Source: Trichoplusia ni
Lineage: Eukaryota > Arthropoda > Insecta > Lepidoptera > Noctuidae
Assembly (NCBI RefSeq): GCF_003590095.1
Contig: NC_039482.1
Location: forward strand, 9,379,657-9,443,656
Reading direction: 5' to 3'
DNA length: 64,000 nt
The first letter of the stretch is position 1; the number at the start of each line of letters is the position of its first letter. The translations under genes and the position numbers were made by a program. The notes under the pieces were generated by a model. The model had not been told where the DNA came from. It saw only the letters and a list, made by a program, of their open reading frames with translations, and did no database searches. This document shows, piece after piece, positions 21,001 through 29,800 of the stretch.

Positions 21001-22419
21001 CAGGCGCGCCGACGTGGCTTCTATGAGCTCGAGAGTGCGCGCCAACGCCAGGTAAGGTACGGGTGCACCCGCGCGCCAACATGCGTCATCTACGGGATGG
21101 TAGTTAGCCTTTGCCGGATTGTAATCTACCTCTGAAATTATACATGAATCATACATACTACATCTATGAACTTAGCCACTAGAGAAAGAGTTACGAGTAC
21201 ATTGTTGTTTGCACAGATGTTACATTAAAGTGTTCTCCATAGTAGATTAGAAATTTTCTTTATCTAGATAGACAGGATATATAACAACCATTGGCCTATA
21301 TTTTTATGATTATAATTTGGTGATACTATTATTACAAATAGAAATATTAAATCTCATTCATTTTTGATGAGACAAACTATGTTATAGAACTCACCTGGAA
21401 CTAATTCCTTAACTTCAGTCTTGCTCTCTTTCTCCTCCTCTTTTTCCTTTTTAAATAAAACTTCTTGTTTGGGAGACTTGTTTTTCTTTTCAACTGGACT
21501 CTGTTTCTTAGATCTCTTTGGAGACACCTCTTTTACAGGATTAGGCTCTTTAAGCGGCTGTTTTTTCTTACTCTTAGGTGAAGCATATTTTTTCGGTGAT
21601 GACTTCTCAAGTTTTATGACAGTCTTTTCTTCTGATTCTGGTGATGGTGGCGATTTTGGAGGATCTGGTGATGCTGGTGGTTCTTGTGGACATGTTGAAT
21701 CACTATCAGAGCTCTCGATTCGCTGTCTTTTCACTTTGCTTTTCTGCAAAAGTGTCGAAACAAATTATTGTTAAACTATCAAATAAATACTTGAGAAAAG
21801 TGCTTGTATTGTTGTTTTATTTCTTACCTTTCCAGAGGTGGGTGTTGGACTTTTCTTCCTAATAGAAGTGTCACTGTCACTACTCTCTAGCCTTGGCCGT
21901 TTTGATGTAACCTGAAAAGTAACAACAGCTTAAGATGTAATCCAGACTCTCGCAGACTCTATGATACTTATATTACCTTTGCATGGATAAAAAATTACTG
22001 AAATTTTTACAACATCTGTTACACAGACGTTTATAATCTGGATAACACATAGGTAATTTTTTAGATTTATCTTTCCTGAGTGATCCTTTACGATTTGTAA
22101 CAGGCGGAGCCGAAGGCTACTGTTACAAATTTGTTGAGCTGATGAATTAAATGTCTTTATCCAAGTCTTAAGTGAAAAGAGAACTCATCTTATCAGAATA
22201 AACACATTGTACACTACATAAACATTAAATGATTTAATTTATTAGAATTATTCAGTTTTAACTGCTTACCTGAGCTTTTCCATTACTGATAGGTGAATTG
22301 TCCCTAACCTCCTCATCTTCTTTTTCATCTGCCTCTTGCTTGACTACAGGTTTCTCTTGCTTAACCTCACATTTTGGAGGAGATACCTTGAAGAATGAGG
22401 TGATACTCCTCTGCGCCAT
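14940..22419 (-). CDS. LIG1: DNA ligase 1 (ATP-dependent), complete, 15 exons
   Basis: Seals nicks during Okazaki fragment joining and excision repair by forming an enzyme-AMP intermediate. Complement join: 14940-15072, 15591-15737, 15892-16133, 16444-16607, 17468-17630, 18265-18385, 18595-18735, 19013-19203, 19574-19709, 20030-20114, 20345-20548, 20877-21131, 21395-21743, 21828-21911, 22270-22419. All sites are GT/AG and phases close to 854 residues plus TGA. The N-terminus MAQRSITSFFK is a PCNA-binding PIP box. A Lys/Glu/Ser-rich disordered region to about residue 194 follows, then the DNA-binding domain (from VDYNPAKANYHPVDDACW), the adenylation domain with CEWKYDGERAQLH (catalytic Lys about 496), EGLMVK, NWLKLKKDYLDG, and the OB-fold with RFPRFVRVRDDK. 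The NYHPVDDACW and KPMLAHPTK motifs are specific to LIG1. Tail to tail with LRP1, head to head with TENT4. Confidence 0.96.
15073..15590 (-). other. LIG1 last intron
   Basis: 518 bases. A chance open frame on the plus strand (15136-15543) has no family resemblance that I can see. 'ggatttacgcccaacaatgg' near 15321 may be repeat-derived. Confidence 0.5.
15591..15737 (-). CDS. LIG1: LIG1 exon 14: OB-fold
   Basis: Encodes FDPQHSADVWLAAARVWEVR, then AADLSLSP and HPDKGISLRFPR. WEVxxADLSLSP and DKGISLRFPR are LIG1 motifs. Confidence 0.95.
15892..16133 (-). CDS. LIG1: LIG1 exon 13: motif V and OB-fold
   Basis: Encodes LKKDYLDGLGDTLDVVVVGA, then YRGRGKRAGVFGGFLLACYE and ICxxGTGFSDE-type sequence. 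The K-L-K-K-D-Y junction completes motif V. Confidence 0.95.
16444..16607 (-). CDS. LIG1: LIG1 exon 12: motif IV
   Basis: Encodes EWQQATSRDCSSLEDVQQFL, then CEGLMVKALAGPHAHYDIAR and RSHNWLK. EGLMVK is motif IV. Confidence 0.95.
16608..17467 (-). other. LIG1 intron with a diverged foldback element
   Basis: 860 bases. Apart from the element at 16690-16836, it is AT-rich with nothing recognised. Confidence 0.6.
16690..16836. mobile_element. Diverged copy of the foldback element
   Basis: Contains diverged arms (caaccgtttgctcaagagta and aataaaccgttatagcattt) and the internal cccgactag and cccgataaata blocks. The internal part is in the opposite orientation relative to the copy at 4278-4467. Lies in a ligase 1 intron. 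Confidence 0.6.
17468..17630 (-). CDS. LIG1: LIG1 exon 11: motif III region
   Basis: Encodes VLSTRKRKDASEADIKVQVC, VFLFDLLFLNGEPLV and RRQLLREHFNEVPG. FDLLFLNGE is motif III. Confidence 0.95.
17631..18264 (-). other. LIG1 intron with hairpin element
   Basis: 634 bases. Holds the 117-bp foldback copy at 17991-18107 and nothing else recognised. Confidence 0.6.
17991..18107. mobile_element. Foldback element, copy 2 (117 bp), nearly pure hairpin
   Basis: Same termini and same tail as the copy at 4278-4467, with a 12-bp direct repeat tacctactcctt at 17979-17990 and 18108-18119. The interior of copy 1 is missing. The left half is the reverse complement of the right half, giving a stem of about 33 bp plus a short inner TCGGG/CCCGA stem. 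Lies in a ligase 1 intron. Confidence 0.8.
18265..18385 (-). CDS. LIG1: LIG1 exon 10
   Basis: Encodes KYPDVLGRLTSLLRPNVTSC, then VLDCEAVAYDVVNKQILPFQ. LDxEAVA carries the conserved acidic residue of the active site. Confidence 0.95.
18595..18735 (-). CDS. LIG1: LIG1 exon 9: catalytic lysine motif I
   Basis: Encodes FENEQFTCEWKYDGERAQLH and AAIFSRNQENNT. The Lys of KYDGER (codon at 18702-18704, residue about 496) is the nucleophile that takes AMP. FSRNQE is motif Ia. Confidence 0.96.
18836..18925. mobile_element. Degenerate fragment of the foldback element
   Basis: Shares gaaggacttcggt, ggacctagatagtcg and acacgcgtgagtaaa with the right half of the copy at 4278-4467. No clear left arm. Confidence 0.45.
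19013..19203 (-). CDS. LIG1: LIG1 exon 8: end of DNA-binding domain, start of adenylation domain
   Basis: Encodes AIVDEHVLTIKSVYCECPNY, then PGVPLKPMLAHPTKQLAHIF. PLKPMLAHPT marks the entry to the adenylation domain. Confidence 0.95.
19574..19709 (-). CDS. LIG1: LIG1 exon 7: DNA-binding domain
   Basis: Encodes SLEGKLRIGLAEQSVLAALG, then AKGKTPDEFK. GLAEQSVLAAL is a LIG1 signature. Confidence 0.94.
20030..20114 (-). CDS. LIG1: LIG1 exon 6: DNA-binding domain
   Basis: Encodes HASVDKKIKKIQSLYIACRH and SEARYLI, matching [20 protein letters not shown] of LIG1. Confidence 0.94.
20345..20548 (-). CDS. LIG1: LIG1 exon 5: DNA-binding domain
   Basis: Encodes IAETYLMKAVGQCTGRT, AGDLGLVAQSARSTQR and LRDIARMTG, matching GDVGLVAE.SRSTQR and FRDIARLTG of LIG1. 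Confidence 0.95.
20877..21131 (-). CDS. LIG1: LIG1 exon 4: start of DNA-binding domain
   Basis: Encodes VDYNPAKANYHPVDDACW, PVPYLALARTLELIEATSAR and LTPDDLLPSVYLCLNQLAP. This aligns directly with the start of the ligase 1 DNA-binding domain (human NPAKNNYHPVEDACW). Confidence 0.95.
21395..21743 (-). CDS. LIG1: LIG1 exon 3: disordered Lys/Glu/Ser/Pro region
   Basis: Starts KSKVKRQRIESSDSDSTC, a second copy of the KRxRxESSDSD motif. Many SPK/SPE sites follow (possible CDK sites), then a Lys/Glu run ending KELVP. This corresponds to the poorly conserved, phosphorylated N-terminal region of ligase 1. Confidence 0.9.
21828..21911 (-). CDS. LIG1: LIG1 exon 2: basic/acidic motif
   Basis: 84 bases, phase 0/0. 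Encodes VTSKRPRLESSDSDTSIRKK and SPTPTSGK. KRPR is a likely nuclear localisation element, and ESSDSD is a casein kinase 2-type acidic site. The motif recurs at the start of the next exon. Confidence 0.85.
21912..22269 (-). other. LIG1 intron 1 with a nested hairpin
   Basis: Contains atttgtaacag (22093-22103) and its perfect reverse complement (22120-22130), around AGCC-gaa-GGCT. Possibly a small palindromic element. Confidence 0.55.
22270..22419 (-). CDS. LIG1: LIG1 exon 1: PIP box
   Basis: ATG at 22417-22419; donor gtaagc below 22270. Encodes MAQRSITSFFKVSPPK. QRSITSFF fits the PIP-box pattern QxxI/LxxFF, the replication-factory targeting signal of ligase 1. The reading frame stays open upstream of this ATG. 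Confidence 0.93.
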
Positions 22420-22542
22420 GATCGTGTTCGTAAGGGAGACTCTTGGAGTACCAAGGAAATGACACAACACGTTAAATCTTACTGATGCATGAACATTTCT
22501 CACTATTCTACAAGCAACAATCAGTTTAGTAATACTATACAT
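22420..22542 (-). CDS. LIG1: Possible 41-residue mitochondrial-type N-terminal extension of LIG1
   Basis: An ATG at 22540-22542 is in frame with the PIP-box ATG with no stop between. The 41 added residues begin MYSITKLIVACRIVRNVHAS and contain one Lys and four Arg, two His, and no Asp or Glu, the composition of a cleavable mitochondrial presequence. Yeast CDC9, plant LIG1 and vertebrate LIG3 make nuclear and mitochondrial ligase from alternative start codons, so the same arrangement is plausible here. Transcript start is unknown. A further in-frame ATG at 22585-22587 would add acidic residues. Confidence 0.5.
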
Positions 22543-22685
22543 ATAAAATTTGTTTGATCTTATTTTTAAATCGTCAGTATTTAACAAATTTCACTACAGC
22601 CATATTTTAAACTTTAAATTTAGCCGGCTGCTACTGATAAATTGCGATATTCTGGCTTTATTTACTGATAATCTTGCCAATCTTA

Positions 22686-22694
22686 GCGCCAAAA
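22686..22694 (-). promoter_or_regulatory. Consensus E2F site upstream of LIG1
   Basis: Minus-strand TTTTGGCGC fits the E2F consensus TTTSGCGC. It is about 270 bases upstream of the PIP-box ATG and about 145 upstream of the alternative ATG. Replication genes are classic E2F targets, so S-phase control is likely. Confidence 0.55.
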
Positions 22695-23493
22695 CTGATG
22701 TCAAATTTGTCAAAATAACGTTAAAATTATTGCCAGTGCTTACAACATGCATTTATCTAATCATTTTATCATTAAATAAAAAAAAAGAAATTATTACGTT
22801 TTTAACGAATGTATTTTTTTTTTATTGTAAAATTTACGTTGGTATAGCATTGATTATGCTTTTTGGTTTTAAAAGGAAAACGAGTAATTATTATTGAAAG
22901 TGTGGATTAGCCTACGTAGGACTAACTTATTTCTCGAAGAATTAACTATTTTTATAAATATGCAATAATTCAGGAAGCTCTAATTCGTTACGAGTCCCCA
23001 AGTTATTTTCAGAGTTTACTTTAAACAGAGTTAGAACTAAATAATCAGGATTTTTGATTGGCGGAAATTATTTCGCAAACAATATACCAACAAAAAAGTA
23101 AGTGTATCCGAACAAATTTTTAGACATCCTTTTCATTCTTGTCAACTTAGTGGTCGAATACATTCGAAACTTGTTTCCTGAGTATTTTCCTTGTATTTTC
23201 TCACTAAACCATAAGTTAAAAAATATTTTATTTTTTAATTACAATATGAGCTAGTTTCTAAAAACGTCAGTTGTTGAAAAACTTTATTAAGTGCCTGAAT
23301 TGAGTACAAATCTAGAACTTATTTTGCTAAGATGGCTCCCTCTAGTAGTTGATCTGTCACTTATACGTGTGTCGTCCATGTTCCGAATGTGGTGTGACTT
23401 ATTTTTGTTTTGTGTTAATTTTCAATATAATATTATAAATGTGAAATGCAACAGTATGTGTCATCCCATATAGTGGAACCTTGCTCCGGCTGA

Positions 23494-23831
23494 ATGGATC
23501 CCGCCGTCGCGTGGTATCAGCCCGAGCAGGAAGGACCCGCGAAGCGCCTGTGGCTTCGTATCTGGGAAACCCAAAGTGATATAGACAAAATGAACTTAAA
23601 AAACTTAGAAAACGCTAATCCAAATGTGAACAAAGCACCAGACTTTATACCAATAAATGATGTGAACGGTGAAAGTAGAAATAACAATTATTTTAACCCC
23701 GCGCGGAGGAAAATGAACGATAACCGCGCATCGACGTTTAACCTGAACAAAAACCACGATGCTCTCATAGGCGAATACGGAGGCTGCCCGTGGCGAATAC
23801 CTAACTATAATTACAAGCCGGGGATTTTGGG
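23494..23831 (+). CDS. TENT4: TENT4 exon 1: conserved N-terminus
   Basis: ATG at 23494 in context ctgaATGG; donor gtgagt after 23831 (phase 2). Encodes MDPAVAWYQPEQEGPAKRLW, an Asn-rich linker, and CPWRIPNYNYKPGIL. The split Gly codon joins to LHEEIEHFY. Confidence 0.93.
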
Positions 23832-26800
23832 GTGAGTGACGTATTAATTTATTATTTTGGTGTTGGCTAGCGATGTCAACGTGTTTGACGTGTTGGTTAT
23901 GAGCGGGTCCGCCGCGCGGCGCGGTGTGACATTAGCTCGCGGAGTTGCCTGGCCGCGGCAGGCCATGTGTCGCGAGCTGGCTCGCAGCACGTTGGCTGCC
24001 AGGAATTAAGTGCCGACGACCATCGCTAGGACCTTTCTGTCAGTTCTCGCCTTTGCCCCGGAACTCGCGCAAAATTCCAGTCGGTGTCAGAGTCCATAAC
24101 ATGAAAATAATGCTAAATCAATAATACCATTTAAAGAAATTTGCAAATTGTAATTTATTATTTCAATATCAAAAGTTGTTATAATAATGAAGGTATATCG
24201 TAAAAAGGTTAGACATGTAAACTATAAAACTGAAGGTACAATTTTATCTTTAACCTCAACATAGTACCCCTCATAATGATATAGTTGCAATATTTGATTT
24301 CTAACTCGTTCAAAATGTAAGTTTCATTCAAAGCTATCATTGTTAATTGATATATGTTGTATGTGAATGATAGCAATGGGTAATGTGAGTCAGCACTCAG
24401 TGTTCGTAATGACCTTGTTTTTGTCACAAATTTAAAACAAACTTTTATTAGAATAAATAATTAATAATTACCTACTCTTAATAAAGTCGAAATTACTGTC
24501 TTTGTAACTTTATTAATTGTATCTAAATTTCATTATAAAAATTGAAGTCATAATCAAATATGTATTTTCATAAAAGTTAGTTGAATTGAAGAAAAAAAAA
24601 TTATAGTTTTAATACATCTAGGTGAGACCAGGATATGAATATGTCGCTTGACTTAGTGGATCAACAACTCCCATAGAAGTATATAGATATATTTATATAA
24701 AAATATTTAATTTAAAACATGTTGAGTTTTATGATGTTTTGTGTTGTCATAGCTGTTTGAAACAGGAAATTGTGTTATCATTTATAATTTATTTCTGTTT
24801 CATGTTTATTCACATGTTCTAGAAGTTATAATCTATAAGTAGGTAACAAATAAGAATATACATAATAATATTTTTATGAACATTGTTATGCTGAAAATCG
24901 AAGGCAATTAATGAATATATTTTAAATTTAATTTAAGTATTTATTTGGCATCTAATTTTATATAAATGAGCAAATCTACGCATGTTAGACAAACTAGATT
25001 GATACACAAAAATTATATTGATATAATACGCTTCATGGTTAAACCAAATTTGAAAAACAAAGTAATACATGTAATTTATTTTGAATTGGAATAATCATCA
25101 ATTCACCATAAATTAACTTAAGTGCTTGCGCAGGTGACTGCATGTGTGACAATCTTGTGCATAATTTCCTCATATCTATACTATCAGACCAGTAGTGATT
25201 ACTTTACACATCCAAATAGAAACAGTATCTTGATGCTAGTCAAATTAGTTGCCTGTAGTCTGTTTCAATGTTAAAAGGATAGTTTTAATTTTTTCAGTAA
25301 TGATTGTGTATATCCAACATTTAAATAGCTATTTACAGTACAAAAAGACACAGGCATTAACTTTATTCTCAACAGATTATCCTTACATTTATTTCTGCCT
25401 ATTGTTATATCAAAGAAATGTTTAAAAATGACTACACATATATGGGTTGTTATTATTCTAATTCAGACTTGGAAGTTCAAATGCAAATGTGTCTCACTCT
25501 TACTCGCATATCTTGGTTGCAGAATTTTAATTAATATGCATTTAGTATGTTTTTAATCCTCCAAGTTACACACATTTAAAATGTCAGACTGTTTTAATGT
25601 TGTTTCTGTCTTTTTTTTTATGGATATGGATAAGGTATGAAATATAGAATTCATATTTATGTATACCTTATTGTGTCATATTTATTCATTATCATGTCTT
25701 GGTTCTGTGATAAATTATTTTGTGGTTACGTAAATTGCTCAAATTAAGAGCATTAAAATTTACATATTTCAACTTACTTACTAGTAGTACAGAAAGTGTT
25801 AATCTAATCTTAAATCAATGCAAGTGTCTGATATGTAAAACTCTTAGGATGGGTAGTACCCGGCGCTACAGGGCGTCAAAAATTATAGCGTATTCCAACA
25901 CGCTAATTAACACGTGCTGATTGAAGGAATACTCGCTTTTCGACATGTTACATTACGCGCTAAATAACCGGTGGATAAGAACCGCGCTTTACAGTGACTT
26001 CTGCTTAGTCGACGTTCGTAGGTCAGAAGCAGGTCCCTGTCTCACTTTTCGTATTCTTAACTAATTATCTCTTATTAAAAACGTTGAAGTCTCAGAAAAC
26101 CGGTGGCCATGAGAATTTTCCGAAAGAAGGGAGTGTAAAGCTACGTCAGAGTTTTCTATGGATGGTATAACATAACATCACTCACCAGGTTCTTCATCAA
26201 CCCAGTATTGGAGTGTGGCACTCTGACGGCTGGCAACACGCCTCCCGTCAGCTGAGCGGAAAGATAAGCGCTGCGGTGTGTTTTGCTTACGTTACAAGAT
26301 TGGCATGCAATGAGCCATCTCTTACCGCATTGACTATCCTTTGAGTTTCCTTCTAAAAGCTATAATCAGTTTTTTAAGGCGACAATTTACATACACTGTT
26401 TCGTCAATGTCATAGACATTCTTTTTCACTATGTCTAAGGACTTCCATATATTGTGAGGTCGCTTTGGAATGGAGAAGTTTTGACTTTTCAGTTTAATGT
26501 ATTTGATCGCTAAAATTACTCGGAGAAATCTTATTTATCTACAGGTCCAAATTTTTCTTATTGAATTTAAGATAAACAAATATAATACCAAAGAAAAACC
26601 CATTATCCTGACATATTAAACGTATATAACACTGATTACATGGAAATTACGGTTTATCATTCCGTTCAAACAGTGACGTTCACCTACGTCATGTATTTAT
26701 TTTCGGTCAGTCATCCTAATCTGGCCTATCAACAACTTCGAATAAGTTTTGTTTTTGTAAATTTCAATTTTGATATTGTCAGTGTCCTTATTTCATTTTT

Positions 26801-29800
26801 GATAAGGACAGTCATGAGTCAGGCCGGCACGAGAAGCGGAAGTGCATAAACACTGCATCATTCATTCATAATTGGCTCTAATTTAAATGATCAGTTTTGA
26901 GGTTTGCAATCCATTGTGTGTTTACGACTCAACGGCTTGCTATTCACTTCCGATGTTACTTGGTCTTAATTTATCGTAATTATACATGAAAGCTAAAAAA
27001 AACAATTTGTTTGATTTTGTACGAAGTGGGAAATAACGAAACTGATAAGGAAGAATTCAGTTCTCGTGTCACATGAAGATGAAAAGTTGTTCTGATCAGT
27101 ATCCAGTACTATAACTGAATACTCCTTGAGTGCAGAAGGTAGTGTGCTGCTTTATCACCAATCAGCGGTGTGCCCGTGAGTAGAGAACGCGGCCGTGCTG
27201 TATCTACCGGTAGCCGCGAAATCTGCACTAGTGTCGCACTAACGGGTGCACCGCAGAAAGTCCAGAATAAACGAAATTATGATTCATATATTGATACCAA
27301 TAGATACACCTTCCATTTGCTGTATTGGTACAGAACACTGATAAGTGATGATGGCTTATTCGAATTAAACTATTGAATATTCTTTACCAGTAATGCAAAT
27401 AAATTGGACATATTGACCGCTTATTTTACTATGTACCTTTATTGGAAAGAGTTACAAATAGTAGAATAAGAAAACCAGTTCTGGATTTCCCTATTTTAAG
27501 GTTTTCAAAAACATATCAATCGTATGTAAGAAACCGTAGACTAGAAGAGCAACTTTGTGCAAAAAAAACGCAAAATAAAGTTCTTCTTTATAAGCTTTGA
27601 TAATGCAAACATCATATAAGCTGTTATCAAAGACATTCGGTTAGCCCATCGTATGTAATGTTGTGATGCCGTAGCTGACGCTGCGGGCTGGCGCGGCGCC
27701 AGCTCCACGCGGTGCGCCCGCTGCCGTGACGCCTGCATAACAACGTTATCACGTCCAACAGCCCGAGCCAGCAGCGCCGGCGTCCATACTGCCAGTGTGT
27801 ATCTGGGCAATTGACTGCAACTAGAGTCACTACTGTAATGTTTTAAATGTGCCTGGAAAACGGTCTGTTTCAAATAAAATCTTTTTTGGGCATTACTTCG
27901 CATGATATCAACGCGACTATACTACTACGTGACGCTATGTGTCATTTCAGTCCTTGCAGTCAATTTGATCGCGTAAGTTGAGACTAAACAGCAACTTACA
28001 ATTTTGCGATACCTCTGTAGCGTTATGAACAAGAAATTCTTACTGTCCTGATCGGATCAATCATACTCCATAGTGTGGATCTCTTTTCATTACAAAGGTG
28101 TTAATAGTTGATCTTCTGAAATCATTTAGGAAGTAAAATTCTTCATTTACTATTGCAGTAATAAGTCTGATCAAACGTGTGTCCTATATATTTATGTAAA
28201 TACGTGGCATGTAAGTGAAATTTAACATAAAAGTCATTATTAAGTAATACCGTCGATAACGAATCAACGAATTGGTCATTCACAACAATCTGTGACAAAT
28301 AATTGTCAAGTCATAACGAAAGTGTTATCAGTACAATTGTAGTTATTTATTATGAAAACTGTTTTATTTAGGTAGGTAATCAAAGTATTACCGTAATCTT
28401 TTTATCTCTGAACATAATTGTGTGTTATCGCGTAATTAACTCTTCTTTTTCGACGTATATTATCAAATTTGTTGTAAATTTTAAGAATATTTTATTTGAA
28501 ATACCGATAACGCTTATTATTAGCTTCTGTTAATTATTGAATATCTTTATATTCTATACATTTTTTCATAGGTTAAGTTCAGTATAAATAAAGGCTGATT
28601 ACAAATGGTTAGCCTTTTTAAATTAAACGTATTAAATAGTCCTGACCATAATATAAGCAAACTAAACAACCATAAAACAAAACAACAATAATTGTAGTAG
28701 TTATGTCACGGCGTGATTGTGTCAGCAGTTCTATTCATACTCGCATCAAAACAAGACATAATTAAAAAATGTGAGAGCGCGTGCGTCGAGCGTGGCGACC
28801 TTGTCAATGGCAGTCAGTGCCCCCTGACTACGAGACTCTGGTGAGCACCTTGCAGTAACGCCTTGCGAATACCTTGCATTCAGAACTACCGCCCGCGGGG
28901 ACACGAGGTTTTGTTGTGTCCTTATCAACACACCTTAACAACCCTTCACTTTTGTTCGTAAACGTTGCCTGAAGGAAAGTAAAATAGCAAGGAAAGGAGA
29001 AAAAAATGTTCAATATGACATAATTCATAATTTACACGATGTGAAAACAAAAAACAAGAAAAAGAATCTGGTTTGAGCTAAATAATTACACCTATTAAGT
29101 TGTACTTGTTAGAGATTGCAATTACAATGTATTCGTCATAGCTGGCGCAGCGGCTATTACCTAAATACTCAGCTAGTGTGAGCGTAGCCATTACGTGGAC
29201 TGGCGTGCAAGCTGTAACACCCGTAACGGCTGCGTCATGAGAATGATGAGGCGAAACAGATCTGATGGTGGCGCGTGATACTAATCGGCATCGCAATTCC
29301 CGTTACGCGATTCCTAAGCTTTTTATGTACGGCAAAAAATACACCGTTAAATCTACGAAATATCGTGATTGCACTACTTTAAAGGCGCTTTGTGCTAAGT
29401 TAATGTTACAATAAATAAGGAAATCACTTTTTTTTATTCCTTGTGGTCGTCCATATTATTTGATTGCGGGATTTTAAGAAAGTTGCTAAATACAAAATCA
29501 AAAAATCTGTCATTGACTAAGTACTTCCAATTTCTAGATTAGATGCAAAAAGATTACAGATTTTTACAACAGGCTTAAACATAAATATTTCCTTTGCAAT
29601 ATTCTTTATTAATAAACAATTCTTAACAGTTTGTACAGCAGAAGTTTACGAGCCGATGATGAGTAATGTGTTCGCACGTGACCGTTTACGTAATATTTGT
29701 TTACGAATTGGAAATAGCATCTCGAGGCGTTCAAATGTCTTTTAACTCCGGAAGCAGTGCGTGTTTTGTTAAACATATTTTATGACTGTAATAAAACAAA

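Larger units (their letters stand above)
22420..23493. promoter_or_regulatory. Shared upstream region of divergent LIG1 and TENT4
   Basis: 1074 bases between the two start codons. There is no TATA box in an obvious place. An E2F-type site lies on the LIG1 side (22686-22694). Short upstream ATGs (near 23371-23380) lie before the TENT4 start, one opening a frame that ends at 23473. A bidirectional promoter is inferred from the layout only. Confidence 0.6.

Noticed and set aside
27541..27903. 120-residue minus-strand frame over a GC-rich patch in TENT4 intron 1
   Set aside because: No recognisable domain; several frames are open because of composition, and no good splice pair was found.
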